DNA from: Azonexaceae bacterium
Lineage (GTDB): Bacteria; Pseudomonadota; Gammaproteobacteria; Burkholderiales; Rhodocyclaceae
Direction of reading: 5' to 3'
Assembly: GCA_009469665.1 (NCBI GenBank)
Contig: SSTB01000157.1
Span: 1-16,430, forward strand
DNA length: 16,430 bases
In this document: piece after piece, positions 1-8,837 of the stretch
Numbering within the stretch: position 1 is the stretch's first letter
Layout of the letters: every line of letters begins with the position of its first letter
Notes under the pieces: generated by a model
What the model was told of the DNA's origin: nothing
What the model saw: the letters and a program-made list of their open reading frames with translations, nothing else
Database searches by the model: none
Translations under genes and position numbers: made by a program

Positions 1-257
1 AGGGCGATGATTTCGGGCACCTCGTAGGGATGGCGTCGGCGTATGGCGGCTTCCAGGGCCGGATAACAGGCCGCGGTGGTCTTGATCAGCAGGGGGACTT
101 CTTCAGCCTGGTCTACGCGGCCTTCCCAGGAATAGATGCTGAGGCAGGGCGCGAGGATGTTGACGCAGGCTGCGAGCCGGGCCTCCACTAGCTCCCGCGC
201 GATGTCCTCGGCGCAGTCCCGATGGGGGCAGTTGGTGACGACAAGCAGGGATTCCAT
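1..257 (-). CDS. cutA: CutA divalent-cation tolerance protein, C-terminus cut off by window edge
   Basis: The reverse strand reads about 85 residues starting MESLLVVTNCPHRDCAEDIA and running off the window start. Family hallmarks are visible: an N-terminal beta strand followed by a helix (ARELVEARLAACVNI, about 19-34), the YSWEG turn near 42-46, EEVPLLIKT near 52-60, and HPYEVPEIIAL at the cut end. CutA proteins are small (usually about 105-115 residues) cytoplasmic trimers linked to copper and divalent-cation tolerance, so about 20-30 residues are missing. The ATG at 257 lies 9 bases after the stop of the ABC permease on the same strand, so the two are probably co-transcribed. The Shine-Dalgarno signal is weak. 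The physiological role of CutA is debated, so only the family assignment is firm. Confidence 0.93.
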   Translation of the reverse strand, partial: MESLLVVTNCPHRDCAEDIARELVEARLAACVNILAPCLSIYSWEGRVDQAEEVPLLIKTTAACYPALEAAIRRRHPYEVPEIIA

Positions 258-266
258 CGCCAAATT

Positions 267-1037
267 CTACTTGAGGAGCCGCCGGCGGGTGAGGGCCAGG
301 GCTGCGGCGAAGGCAACCGCGGCGGTGGCCAGGAGGACCAGGATGTGGATTGGCGCGTCCGGCGGCACCTGCCCGGCGAGGAGGGGGCGTACCAGGGCGA
401 CGCCCTGGGCCAGGGGAAGGGCTGTGCCGACGGTCGCCAGCCACCCCGGCAATTGATCGGTGGGAAAGAAGACGCCGGAAATGAGGGTCATCGGCGTGAT
501 GAAGAGGGTGAAGTAATACATGAAGAAATCGTAGGACGGCGCCAGGGCATTCCAGATTAGTCCCAGGGCGGCGAATGCCAGGCCGGTGAGGACCACCGCC
601 GGCAAAGCCCACAAGGCCATCCAACCATGGGTCAGTCCGAGAGCCGCCACGACGGCCAGGATGGCGGCGCCGGAAAAGAGCGACTTGGTCGCCGCCCAGA
701 ATATTTCCCCGGCCACCACGTCGGCCAGGCTACGCGGCGTGTTGAGGATGCCGTCCCAGGTCTTCTGCACGTGCATGCGTGAAAAGGCCGAATACAGGGC
801 CTCGAAGGTGGCGGCATTCATGGTCGAGGCGCACACCGTTCCAGCGGCCAGGAAGGCCACGTAGGGCTGTCCGTCGAGGGGTGGCAATAGGGCTCCCAGG
901 CCGTAGCCCAGGCCGAGCATGTAGATCAGCGGGTCGGCCAGATTGCCCAGGACCGAGGGGATGGCCAGCTTCCTCCAGACCAGGAAGTTGCGGCGCCAGA
1001 CGGGAAGCCAACCGCCGAGAGCGGGGAAAACGAACAT
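267..1037 (-). CDS. ABC-2 type transporter permease, NodJ-like
   Basis: A 256-residue integral inner-membrane protein of the ABC-2 permease family, the usual length for NodJ. The N-terminus has the NodJ-like run WRRNFLVWRKLAIPSVLGN (15-33), followed by LADPLIYMLGLGYGLG and hydrophobic segments around 60-80, 110-135, 140-165, 170-195 and 230-250. It also has the FFMYYFTLFITPMTLISGVFF region typical of the family near 171-191. It should form the membrane channel for the NodI-like ATPase at 3430-4368, exporting an amphipathic or lipid-linked molecule. NodIJ proteins in rhizobia export lipochitooligosaccharides, but homologues in non-nodulating bacteria have no known substrate. Its usual partner is not adjacent: a GGDEF-EAL gene on the other strand lies between them, so this permease needs its own promoter in the 69-base gap. 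cutA follows 9 bases downstream. Confidence 0.9.
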   Translation of the reverse strand: MFVFPALGGWLPVWRRNFLVWRKLAIPSVLGNLADPLIYMLGLGYGLGALLPPLDGQPYVAFLAAGTVCASTMNAATFEALYSAFSRMHVQKTWDGILNTPRSLADVVAGEIFWAATKSLFSGAAILAVVAALGLTHGWMALWALPAVVLTGLAFAALGLIWNALAPSYDFFMYYFTLFITPMTLISGVFFPTDQLPGWLATVGTALPLAQGVALVRPLLAGQVPPDAPIHILVLLATAAVAFAAALALTRRRLLK

Positions 1038-1106
1038 GGGGGCTCCGGGTGGGGTGGGGGAATTCTACTCCCCGCCTCCCCTGAGCGGCCCTACAATGGC
1101 GAATCC

Positions 1107-3464
1107 ATGGTGACCTCTTTTCCCCGCGATGTCGGCGCTGGCGACCGGCGCGTCATCCGTAACCTGCGCCTGGGTTTCGCTGCCCTGGCGGTCTTGGTGG
1201 CGACTGCCGGTGCCACCCTAGGATGGCGCTCCTGGGAAGTCGAAAAGGAGCACGAGCAGTTCTACCTGGCTTCCCTCGCCAAGATCACCGCGAATTCGCT
1301 GGACGAGTACTTCGCCCGCTACGAGCGGGTTCTGGTGGAACTGGCCGAGAAGCTGGCCACCCGGGACGCGAGCGCCGACCCGGCGGGCGTCCAGCAACTC
1401 TTGCAGGAGGTGGTGCGTGCCAATCCGGATTTGCGGCGCATCGGCCTGACCCTGCCCGATTCCCGGTTGCTGATGACCGACGACATTCCCCTTGGGGCGC
1501 CCCTGCCGGCGGCCAGCAACAGTCCTTCCTACCGGGTTGCGGTGGAGGAACTGGCGCGGGGCCAGACGCTCTCCATCGGCTGGACAGCGAAGAGCATCGT
1601 CGATGGCTCCTGGGTCATCCCCCTGCGGGTCGGCGTGCGCCGGGCCGACGGCAGCCTGGCCTACGTCATCGCCGGAATACTGCCGGTGAGCGTGCAGCAG
1701 CGTTTCTGGAGTGGCCTCGCCCTGCCGACGGCTTCGTCCATCGGGCTCCTGCGCGACGACATGTATCTGGTCAGCCGTTACCCCGCACCGACCACCATGA
1801 GTTACGAGGAGGCCTACGGCAAACCCCGGGACGGCGATCTGGCCCGCCATCTGCGGGAGAATAATTTCCCCCAGGCGGGAATGATCGAGGGCTACAACAG
1901 CGTCGCCAAGGCCAACTACCTGTGGGCCTTCCAGCGGCTGGCCCGCTACCCGGTGACGGTTTTCGTGTCCACTCCGGTCACCCATGCGCGGCAGAAATGG
2001 CTGGGGCAGATCCAGCTTGCTCTGGGGCTTGCGGTCCTGCTGCTGTGCGGCGGCTACGGCGTCTATCGCTGGTCTCTGGGGCGGCAACTGGCCTGGGCGC
2101 GGGAACGGGCCCAGCGCGAGGAGCAGATTCGCTTCCTCGCCCTGCACGACGCGCTTACCGGCCTGCCCAACCGGGTCTGTGCGCGGGATCGCCTGGGGCA
2201 GGCCCTGGCCCACGCGCACCGGGCCGGGGGCCGAGTCGCCCTCCTCTTCCTCGACCTCGACAATTTTAAGGGCATCAACGATGGTCTCGGCCACAACGTG
2301 GGCGATGCCCTGCTCAAGGCGGTGGCGAGCCGCATCCGGGCCGGCCTGCGGGAAACCGATACCCTGAGTCGCCAGGGTGGCGACGAATTCCTCATCGTTC
2401 TCCCCGACCTCGGCGAGGGTGAGTCCGTCGCCCAGGTAGCCGAGGACATCCTGAAAAGACTCGGCGAACCCTTCGCCATCGAGGGGCAGGAGTTGTTCAC
2501 CACGCTTTCCATAGGGGTCGCCGTCTACCCCGAGGATGGCGAGGATTTCGAAAGCCTCCTGAAGAACGCCGACACGGCGATGTACAAGGCCAAGGAAGAG
2601 GGTCGCAATACCTACCGATTCTTCGCCGAATCCATGAATCAGGCAGCCGAGGAGCGCCTGCTCCTGCGTCGCTGGATCCGGCAGGGGCTGGACATGGGCT
2701 TATTCGCCCTCCACTACCAGCCTCAGGTGGACCTCGCCAGTGGCCGCATCGTCGGGGCGGAAGCCCTGTTACGCCTCGATCATCCCGAACAGGGCAGCGT
2801 GCCCCCGGATCGTTTCATCCCGGTCGCGGAGGAAAGCGGCCTGATCGTTCCCCTGGGCCAATGGGTGCTGCGCGCAGCCTGCCGTCAGGCGGCCGCATGG
2901 CGCCGGGCAGGGGCGCCGGACCTCACGGTTGCGGTCAATATTTCCGCCGTCCAGTTTCGCCGGGCCGATTTGGTGGCCCAGGTCGAGGCCGCCCTGGCCG
3001 ACGCAGGCCTTCCCCCGCAGGGGCTGGAGCTGGAACTGACCGAGTCCGTGCTGATGGACAATGCCGCGGCCGCCCTGGATTCCCTGGGCCGCCTCACATC
3101 CTTGGGCATTCGGCTGGCCATCGACGATTTCGGCACCGGCTATTCCAGCCTCGCCTACCTCAAGCGCTTTCGCGTCGATCGGCTCAAGATCGACCGTTCC
3201 TTCGTGCGAGATGTCACCAGCGACCCGGAAGATGCAACCATCGTCGAGGCCGTCATCCAGATGGCCCGGGGACTCGGATTGCGCACCCTGGCCGAAGGGG
3301 TCGAGGACGCCGCGACGCGGGATTTCCTGGTGGCCCGGGGGTGCGACGAAGTGCAGGGCTACCTCTTCGGACGGCCGGTTCCCGCAGCAGAACTGGCGAC
3401 CGCTCTCGGGCTGGCGCCGGCCCTGCCCCTCAATCCCGCAGCTCCCGACCGGTCAGCTGGATGA
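1107..3464 (+). CDS. Membrane-anchored GGDEF-EAL c-di-GMP protein with periplasmic Cache-like sensor
   Basis: A 785-residue bifunctional cyclic-di-GMP protein. A membrane helix at about 20-40 and another at about 303-323 frame a 260-residue periplasmic region resembling a double Cache/PDC ligand sensor. The diguanylate cyclase domain (about 340-505) has an intact GGDEF motif at 424-428 and an inhibitory RxxD site (R415-D418) at the standard distance. The phosphodiesterase domain (about 520-765) has EALLR at 552-556, N611, the ELTES glutamate, DDFGTGYSS at 673-681, K694 and E730. Both domains therefore look catalytically competent; the net direction cannot be read from sequence. The ATG at 1107 lacks a clear ribosome binding site, and a TACAAT at 1092-1097 sits close enough to suggest a very short or absent leader. 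The 3' end overlaps the end of the convergent ABC ATPase gene by 35 bases. Confidence 0.95.
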   Translation: MVTSFPRDVGAGDRRVIRNLRLGFAALAVLVATAGATLGWRSWEVEKEHEQFYLASLAKITANSLDEYFARYERVLVELAEKLATRDASADPAGVQQLLQEVVRANPDLRRIGLTLPDSRLLMTDDIPLGAPLPAASNSPSYRVAVEELARGQTLSIGWTAKSIVDGSWVIPLRVGVRRADGSLAYVIAGILPVSVQQRFWSGLALPTASSIGLLRDDMYLVSRYPAPTTMSYEEAYGKPRDGDLARHLRENNFPQAGMIEGYNSVAKANYLWAFQRLARYPVTVFVSTPVTHARQKWLGQIQLALGLAVLLLCGGYGVYRWSLGRQLAWARERAQREEQIRFLALHDALTGLPNRVCARDRLGQALAHAHRAGGRVALLFLDLDNFKGINDGLGHNVGDALLKAVASRIRAGLRETDTLSRQGGDEFLIVLPDLGEGESVAQVAEDILKRLGEPFAIEGQELFTTLSIGVAVYPEDGEDFESLLKNADTAMYKAKEEGRNTYRFFAESMNQAAEERLLLRRWIRQGLDMGLFALHYQPQVDLASGRIVGAEALLRLDHPEQGSVPPDRFIPVAEESGLIVPLGQWVLRAACRQAAAWRRAGAPDLTVAVNISAVQFRRADLVAQVEAALADAGLPPQGLELELTESVLMDNAAAALDSLGRLTSLGIRLAIDDFGTGYSSLAYLKRFRVDRLKIDRSFVRDVTSDPEDATIVEAVIQMARGLGLRTLAEGVEDAATRDFLVARGCDEVQGYLFGRPVPAAELATALGLAPALPLNPAAPDRSAG

Positions 3465-4368
3465 ACACGTCCTCCAGATTGGCGGCGCGGTGGATATAGC
3501 GTAGCCCTGCACGCCCGGTCAGGGCGCCGAGCAGGGCCTGGGGTTCGCGGCAGTAGAAGAAGGCTGTTTCGCCGCTGGTCTCGACCCGTCCTGCCAAGGG
3601 GCGGTGGGCGGCGACGAAGGCGTCGAGGTCGCCCCCCGCCTCGTCGTAGACTTCGATGACCTGCGGCTCGACCCGGGTCTCGATGAGTTCCCGCGGGCTG
3701 CCCTCGGCGATGGCGCGGCCGCGGTCCAGGATCAGCAGGTGGTCGCACAGGCGTTCCGCCTCGTCCATGAAATGGGTAGTGAGGATGAGGGTCTTGCCGC
3801 GGGACTTGAGCTGCTTGAGGCGTTGCCAGATGAGGTGGCGGGCCTGGGGATCGAGGCCGGTGGTGGGCTCGTCGAGAAAGACGATGTCCGGGTCGTTCAC
3901 CAGGGCCCGGGCCAGGGTCAGGCGGCGCTTCATGCCCCCGGAGAGGGTGGCGATGCGGGCGTCGGCCTTTCCTGCCAGCCCGGCGAATTCGAGCAGATCG
4001 GGGATGCGCCCGCGGATGGTCGCGTCGTCGAGGCCGAAGTAGCGGCCGAAGACCAGCAGGTTCTCGGCGGCGGTGAAATCAGGATCGAGATTGTCGAACT
4101 GGGGCACCACGCCGACCCGGGCCCGCGCCGCAGCAGCGGCGGCGGGAATGGGGTGCCCGCCCAGGCGGAGGCTGCCGCTGTCCGGATTCGCGAGCCCGAG
4201 ACACAGGCGAAGCGTCGTCGTCTTGCCCGCCCCGTTGGGGCCCAGCAGGCCGAAACAACTCCCCCCGGCGACGGCGAAGGAGAGGTCGTCCACCACCCGG
4301 GTGGCAGCGAAGTGCTTGCTGAGGTGGGTGACTTCCAGGGCGGGCGGGGCGGGAGCGAGCTGGGGCAT
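3430..4368 (-). CDS. ABC transporter ATPase, NodI-like
   Basis: A 312-residue cytoplasmic ATPase of the NodI/DrrA class that powers ABC-2 exporters. All nucleotide-binding elements are present: Walker A GPNGAGKT at 43-50, Q-loop Q90 in [11 protein letters not shown], signature LSGGM at 142-146, Walker B IVFLDEP at 162-168 with catalytic E167, D-loop GLDP at 171-174, and switch H199. The C-terminal 80 residues end in [14 protein letters not shown], typical of this class. The expected partner is the NodJ-like permease at 267-1037, which lies 2.4 kb downstream on the same strand beyond an oppositely oriented gene. The ATG at 4368 faces a 114-base divergent region shared with the second GGDEF-EAL gene. 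The minus strand there contains a TAAAAT that could be a -10 box. The substrate is unknown. Confidence 0.93.
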   Translation of the reverse strand: MPQLAPAPPALEVTHLSKHFAATRVVDDLSFAVAGGSCFGLLGPNGAGKTTTLRLCLGLANPDSGSLRLGGHPIPAAAAAARARVGVVPQFDNLDPDFTAAENLLVFGRYFGLDDATIRGRIPDLLEFAGLAGKADARIATLSGGMKRRLTLARALVNDPDIVFLDEPTTGLDPQARHLIWQRLKQLKSRGKTLILTTHFMDEAERLCDHLLILDRGRAIAEGSPRELIETRVEPQVIEVYDEAGGDLDAFVAAHRPLAGRVETSGETAFFYCREPQALLGALTGRAGLRYIHRAANLEDVFIQLTGRELRD

Positions 4369-4482
4369 GGGATGTGGGGGCGGGGACGAGTCATTTTATC
4401 CGAGGCTTGCCCGGGCCCCCATGAACCCCTGCCATGAAAAAGCGTCTATGATGAAAGTAATAGCCTTTTCGGGGGTCGGGAT
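4369..4482. promoter_or_regulatory. Divergent promoter region between ABC ATPase and PAS-GGDEF-EAL genes
   Basis: This 114-base gap separates two divergent genes and must carry both promoters. On the plus strand TATGAT at 4447-4452 is a plausible -10 box about 30 bases before the GTG start. On the minus strand a TAAAAT within 4393-4400 is a plausible -10 box for the ATPase gene. Neither has a convincing -35 hexamer at the right spacing, so the exact positions are guesses. Confidence 0.35.
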
Positions 4483-7400
4483 GTGCTGCCCGTAGACCGT
4501 CATCGATTGCTCGTCATTTTCGGCTGCTTGATCGCCAACGGGATCATGGTTGCTCTGGCCGGCTGGTTCGTCGGCCAGAGCCGCCAACTCTACGAGCAGC
4601 GGGCCGAGGCCCGCTCGCAGACCCTGGCCCTGGCCATCGATCAGGCGGTGACCAGCGCAGTGGACCGCATCGATCTCAGCCTGCTGGCCATTACGGATGA
4701 GCTGGAACACCAGCAGGCCTCCGGCGTTCTAAACGGACCTGCGGTAGAGGCCCTGCTGCGCCGCCACGCCGAACGGGTTCCAGCGGCAGCGGGGATCCGC
4801 GTCACGGACGCCGCCGGCCGGGTGATCCACGGGCCGGGGGTGGATGCGGCCAACCCGGTCAATCTGGCGGACCGCCCCTATTTCCAGACCCTGGCGGCGG
4901 ATGCCAAGGCCGGTCTGGTCATGTCACAGCCCATCTTCGGGCGCATCCTGGGGCGTTGGCTGGTCACCTTTTCCCGCCGCTACGAGGATTCCGCCGGTCG
5001 CTTCGCCGGCATCGCCTACGCCTCGGTCCCCCTGGACGAAGTCGCTCGCCTGTTCACCGCCTTCGACGCCGGGCCCCGCGGCATCATCACCTTACGCACC
5101 GCGGACCTCGGCTTTCTCGCCCGCCATCCCGATACGGGCGCGGCGGAAATCAGCCGGCCCGGGAACACGGTCGTTTCGCCGGAACTGCGCCGCCTGGCGG
5201 AATCCGGTGTGGCCGAAGCCACCTATCGCTCGGTGGTGGCGGTGGATGGCCTGGAACGGGTCACTACCCTGCGCCGCCTCGATCGGGCGCCCCTGATGGT
5301 CAGTGTCGGCGTAGCGGCGGAGGATTACCTGGGATCGTGGCAGGAGGAAGTCCGCCGCACCGGGCTGCTGGCCGGCGCCTTCGCCCTCTTCTCCGTCGCG
5401 GCGGCCGTGCTGCTCCTGCGTCTGGTCGAGCGCGTGGTCGCCGAGGCGGTGCGCAACCGCATGTTCCTGGAGAGCGCCAGCGACGGCATCACCATCCTCG
5501 ACGAAGGGGGGCGGGTAGTGGAGGCCAATCGCCAGTTTGCCGCCATGCTCGATCGGACCCCGGAGGAAGTGGCGTCCATGAACGTGACGGACTGGAACGC
5601 CCAGTTCGATGCCGACACCCTGTTGAACGAGGTCCTGCCGCACAATTTTGCCGCCGGGACCGACGTCACCTTCGAGACCATCCACCGGCGCCGGGACGGC
5701 AGCCTGCAGGATGTGGAGATCAGCGTCACCTTCTTCCACATGGATGGCCGTCACCTGGCCTACTGCGCTTCCCGCGACATCACCGAAAAGAAACGTCAGC
5801 AAAAGGCCCTGGAAGAAAGCGCTGCCCGGCTGCGCGAAAGTGAGGCCCGCCTGCATGCCATCATCGACGCCGAGCCGGAATGCGTGAAGGTGCTGACCCT
5901 GGACGGTCGCCTGGAGTCCATGAACCGAGCCGGCCTGGCCATGATCGAGGCCGAATCCCTGGAACAGGTGCTCGGCTTAGACCTGGCCCGACTGGTGCAG
6001 GCCCCGTACCGCCTCGCCTTTGCCGCCCTGGCCGGGAAGGTCACCCAGGGCGAGAGCGGCCGCCTGGAATTTGAGATTACCGGCCTCAAGGGCACGCCCC
6101 GCTGGATGGAAACCCACATGGCTCCCCTGCGTGACGAGGCGGGGCGCTGCACCGGGCTTCTCGGCGTCACTCGCGACATCACCGAGCGCAAGCGGGCCGA
6201 GGAAGGACTGCGGCGGGCCGAGGCGATTTTCCGCAATACCCGGGAGGGCATTGTCCTCACCGACCTCAAGGGCACCATCGTGGCGGTCAATCCGGCCTTC
6301 ACCGCCATTACCGGCTACAGTGCGGCGGAGGCCCAGGGCCGTAGCAACAGCCTGCTCAAATCCACCCACCACGACGCGGCCTTCTACCAGGCCATGTGGC
6401 AATCCCTGGCCGAGACCGGAAGCTGGCAGGGGGAACTGTGGAATCGGCGCAAGGATGGCTCCGTCTATCCCGAGTGGCTGACTATCAGCACGGTCTTTGA
6501 CGAGCGCGGCGAACCCACCAGCTATGTGGGCGTCTTTACTGACATCTCGTGCATCAAGGCATCCGAGGCCGAGATGGAATTCCTCGCCCACCACGACGCC
6601 CTGACCAGCCTGCCCAACCGGCTCCTGCTCCTGTCGCGCATCGAGCACGCCGTCGCTCACGGTGAGCGCAGCGGCCGTGGCGGTGCCGTGCTGTTCATCG
6701 ACCTGGACCGCTTCAAGCACGTCAATGACAGCCTCGGACATCCGGTGGGCGACGAGGTTCTGCAGAAGGTCGCCCGGCGGCTGAAGAGCCGCCTGCGCGA
6801 ATCCGACACCCTCGCCCGCCTGGGCGGCGACGAATTCGTCGTGCTCCTGGAAGAGCTGAATTCGCCGGAGGATGCGGCCAGTGTCGCCCAACTCCTGGTG
6901 GAGCAACTGCGCATGGCCATCGAGCTGGATTCCGGCCAATCCGTCTATCTCGGCTGCAGCATCGGCATCAGCATGTACCCTGCCGACAGCCGTGATCCCC
7001 ACGAACTGGTGCGTTACGCCGATGCGGCCCTCTACCACGTCAAGGATTCCGGTCGCGGCCGCTTTCACTTCTATACCGAGGCCCTGGGCCAGGAGGCTAG
7101 CCGTCATCTGGCCCTGGACGCGGCCCTGCGCCGGGCCCTCACGGCGGAGGAATTCACCCTCGACTACCAGCCCCTGGTCGATCTCTGCGACCGGCGCACC
7201 ATCGGAGTCGAAGCCCTGGTGCGCTGGCAACCCCCCGGCGAGCCGCGGGTGCCGCCGGATCGCTTCATTCCCCACGCAGAGGAAACCGGCCTCATCGTGC
7301 CGCTGGGGGGCTGGGTGTTGCGCCGGGCCTGCGCCCAGGTGAGCGCCTGGCGCAGGGCGGGCTACGCCCTGGATACCCTGGCGGTCAATCTATCGCCGGT

Positions 7401-7893
7401 GCAACTGCGCAATCCCTTCCTGGTCGATGAAGTGGCTTCCGCCCTGGCCGAAACCGGCTTGCCCGCCTCGGTGCTGGAACTGGAAATTACCGAAAACGCC
7501 CTTGTGGCCCTTGGTGACGAGGCGGAGTCCCGACTGGTGGCGCTCAAGGCCCTGGGGCTGCGCCTGGCCATCGACGACTTCGGCACCGGTTACTCGTCCC
7601 TGGCCTACCTCAAGCGCTTCCGGGTGGACAAGCTCAAGATCGACCGCAGCTTCGTGCGTGATGTTCCGGGAGGAGAAGCGGATGAGGAAATCGTCCGCAC
7701 CATCGTCGCCATGGCCCGCAATCTTCACCTCGAAGTGTTGGCCGAAGGTGTTGAAAGCGAGGAACAGCGGGATTTCCTAGACGCCCTCGATTGCCGTCTG
7801 GCCCAGGGCTACTACTTCAGCCCGCCCCTCAACCCAGAGGCTCTGCAACGCTGGCTGGCGCCTGTCCTGACTCCCGCCGAGGCCGATCCGTAG
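4483..7893 (+). CDS. Membrane-bound triple-PAS GGDEF-EAL c-di-GMP protein
   Basis: An 1136-residue sensor protein. A membrane helix at about 8-30 and another at about 294-314 bound a periplasmic Cache-like domain that contains the familiar NLADRPYFQTL motif at 127-137. Three cytoplasmic PAS domains follow (about 325-440, 455-570 and 578-695), each ending in a DITE- or DIS-type PAC tail, with a short coiled coil near 437-458. The GGDEF domain has GGDEF at 781-785 and an RxxD inhibitory site at R772-D775. The EAL domain has EALVR at 910-914, N969, DDFGTGYSS at 1031-1039, K1052 and E1088. Both active sites look intact. The start is GTG at 4483; an overlapping ATG at 4481 leads to a stop after four codons. 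The C-terminal half is a close relative of the protein at 1107-3464, with the same [10 protein letters not shown] and [11 protein letters not shown] runs, but the sensory parts are unrelated in layout. Confidence 0.95.
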   Translation: MLPVDRHRLLVIFGCLIANGIMVALAGWFVGQSRQLYEQRAEARSQTLALAIDQAVTSAVDRIDLSLLAITDELEHQQASGVLNGPAVEALLRRHAERVPAAAGIRVTDAAGRVIHGPGVDAANPVNLADRPYFQTLAADAKAGLVMSQPIFGRILGRWLVTFSRRYEDSAGRFAGIAYASVPLDEVARLFTAFDAGPRGIITLRTADLGFLARHPDTGAAEISRPGNTVVSPELRRLAESGVAEATYRSVVAVDGLERVTTLRRLDRAPLMVSVGVAAEDYLGSWQEEVRRTGLLAGAFALFSVAAAVLLLRLVERVVAEAVRNRMFLESASDGITILDEGGRVVEANRQFAAMLDRTPEEVASMNVTDWNAQFDADTLLNEVLPHNFAAGTDVTFETIHRRRDGSLQDVEISVTFFHMDGRHLAYCASRDITEKKRQQKALEESAARLRESEARLHAIIDAEPECVKVLTLDGRLESMNRAGLAMIEAESLEQVLGLDLARLVQAPYRLAFAALAGKVTQGESGRLEFEITGLKGTPRWMETHMAPLRDEAGRCTGLLGVTRDITERKRAEEGLRRAEAIFRNTREGIVLTDLKGTIVAVNPAFTAITGYSAAEAQGRSNSLLKSTHHDAAFYQAMWQSLAETGSWQGELWNRRKDGSVYPEWLTISTVFDERGEPTSYVGVFTDISCIKASEAEMEFLAHHDALTSLPNRLLLLSRIEHAVAHGERSGRGGAVLFIDLDRFKHVNDSLGHPVGDEVLQKVARRLKSRLRESDTLARLGGDEFVVLLEELNSPEDAASVAQLLVEQLRMAIELDSGQSVYLGCSIGISMYPADSRDPHELVRYADAALYHVKDSGRGRFHFYTEALGQEASRHLALDAALRRALTAEEFTLDYQPLVDLCDRRTIGVEALVRWQPPGEPRVPPDRFIPHAEETGLIVPLGGWVLRRACAQVSAWRRAGYALDTLAVNLSPVQLRNPFLVDEVASALAETGLPASVLELEITENALVALGDEAESRLVALKALGLRLAIDDFGTGYSSLAYLKRFRVDKLKIDRSFVRDVPGGEADEEIVRTIVAMARNLHLEVLAEGVESEEQRDFLDALDCRLAQGYYFSPPLNPEALQRWLAPVLTPAEADP

Positions 7894-7898
7894 CCCCA

Positions 7899-8141
7899 TT
7901 GAACCTAGAAACCTCGGTTGGCCGCTTGTCAGTCCCCGGAATGCCTTGTGCCTTGAACCTCCGTGCACCTCAACAACGCGCACCCGTCGGGTCCATCGCT
8001 ACGAGCCCGCTGGCGCATCCGGGCGGGCGCCTGGCTTTGTCGCTCCTCCTTGCAGGCATGAGCCTGCCGCGTCGTCGCTTGGCGCCAGATACCCGCCCGA
8101 GCGCACCAACGGGTTCGTCCAACTGAGGTTTCTAGGTTGAA
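7899..8141. mobile_element. MITE-like element with 23-bp terminal inverted repeats (element A)
   Basis: A 243-base noncoding block between two convergent genes. Its ends, 7899-7921 and 8119-8141, are inverted copies of each other matching at 21 of 23 positions, with the shared core AACCTAGAAACCTC. Inside are a perfect hairpin at 8052-8067 (GCAGGC, loop ATGA, GCCTGC) and further inverted pieces such as ACCCGT/ACGGGT, so either transcript could fold extensively. There is no transposase inside. A miniature nonautonomous transposable element or a large REP/BIME-type repeat both fit. Lying 5 bases after the stop of the PAS-GGDEF-EAL gene, it may also end transcription from both sides. This block plus 57 featureless bases fills the whole gap 7894-8198. 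Confidence 0.75.
8052..8067. repeat. Perfect hairpin inside element A
   Basis: GCAGGC and GCCTGC form a six-base-pair stem around an ATGA loop. It lies near the centre of the right half of the inverted-repeat element. There is no T-run after it on either strand, so it is not a classical intrinsic terminator. Confidence 0.6.
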
Positions 8142-8198
8142 GTCCGATGACACCCCTCCAGCGCGAGGGTCGCCTTGGTCCCTACCCTGCCCCGTTCC

Positions 8199-8837
8199 TC
8201 AGTGCCGCCAGGCCCGAGTGACGATATCGCGGATGAGGTGCAGCCGACGGTGGAAGAAGTGGTCGGCGCCGGGCACCACCATCACCGGCAGGTCCAGGGG
8301 CAGAGCCCAGTCCAGAACGTTCTGGAGCGGCACGGTTTCGTCCGCCGAGCCGTGGATGACGATGGTGTCGTGGGGCACGGCTTCGGTGTCGTAGCTGCGG
8401 GTGCCTTCCACGAAGCCGGCGGCGGTGCCCACCAGGACCAGGCGCTGGGCCGGGTGGCCGGCTTCGGCCAGCCGTCTGGCGACCCGGGTCTGGCAGTAGG
8501 CGCCGAAGGAGAAGCCGGCCAGGGCCACCGCCAGGTCGCCGCAGCGGCGCTGGGCATCGTGCAGCACGGCCAGCAGGTCGTCGGTTTCGCCGATCCCCTC
8601 GTCGTGCACCCCCTCGGTGGCGCCGACGCCCCGGAAATTGGGGCGGAAGGCGGCGTAGCCCAGACTGACGAAGGTACGGGCCAGGGTGTAGGCCACCTTG
8701 TTGGTATTGGCGCCACCGCCGATGGGGTGCGGATGGGCCACCAGGGCGATGCCTCTAGGCGCATCGGGTTTTTCCATGATGACCTCGATCTTGCCGACCG
8801 GGCCATCGACCAGGATTTTCTCTTCCACGACCTTCAT
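8199..8837 (-). CDS. Alpha/beta hydrolase of the COG2945 (predicted dienelactone hydrolase-like) type
   Basis: A 212-residue cytoplasmic alpha/beta hydrolase without signal peptide. The family HPHP motif is at 35-38, followed by the GGGANTNKV region and RPNFRGVGATEG (65-76). The nucleophile elbow GFSFG places the serine at S110, and the likely remaining triad members are D166 (HGSADETVP) and H193 (PGADHFF). The length is normal for this compact group. The substrate is unknown; short acyl esters are a family-level guess. Its ATG overlaps the stop codon of the upstream ferredoxin gene in an ATGA arrangement, so translation is coupled. The 3' end points into the repeat element A. Confidence 0.9.
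   Translation of the reverse strand: MKVVEEKILVDGPVGKIEVIMEKPDAPRGIALVAHPHPIGGGANTNKVAYTLARTFVSLGYAAFRPNFRGVGATEGVHDEGIGETDDLLAVLHDAQRRCGDLAVALAGFSFGAYCQTRVARRLAEAGHPAQRLVLVGTAAGFVEGTRSYDTEAVPHDTIVIHGSADETVPLQNVLDWALPLDLPVMVVPGADHFFHRRLHLIRDIVTRAWRH

Noticed and set aside
1218..2294. Long minus-strand reading frame of 358 codons
   Set aside because: It lies wholly inside the GGDEF-EAL gene, is Gly/Arg/Gln/Pro-rich with no family motif, and reflects GC-rich third-position bias.
4448..4495. Short upstream frame (15 codons) overlapping the GTG start of the PAS-GGDEF-EAL gene
   Set aside because: It has no ribosome binding site and its peptide has no feature; chance is the simpler reading, although leader translation cannot be excluded.
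5977..7275. Minus-strand reading frame of 432 codons
   Set aside because: It is antisense to the PAS-GGDEF-EAL gene, whose motifs are intact throughout; its protein shows no recognisable domain.
7929..8153. Small reading frames inside repeat element A on both strands
   Set aside because: They fall within an inverted-repeat element, lack ribosome binding sites and have repeat-derived Arg/Gln-rich sequence.
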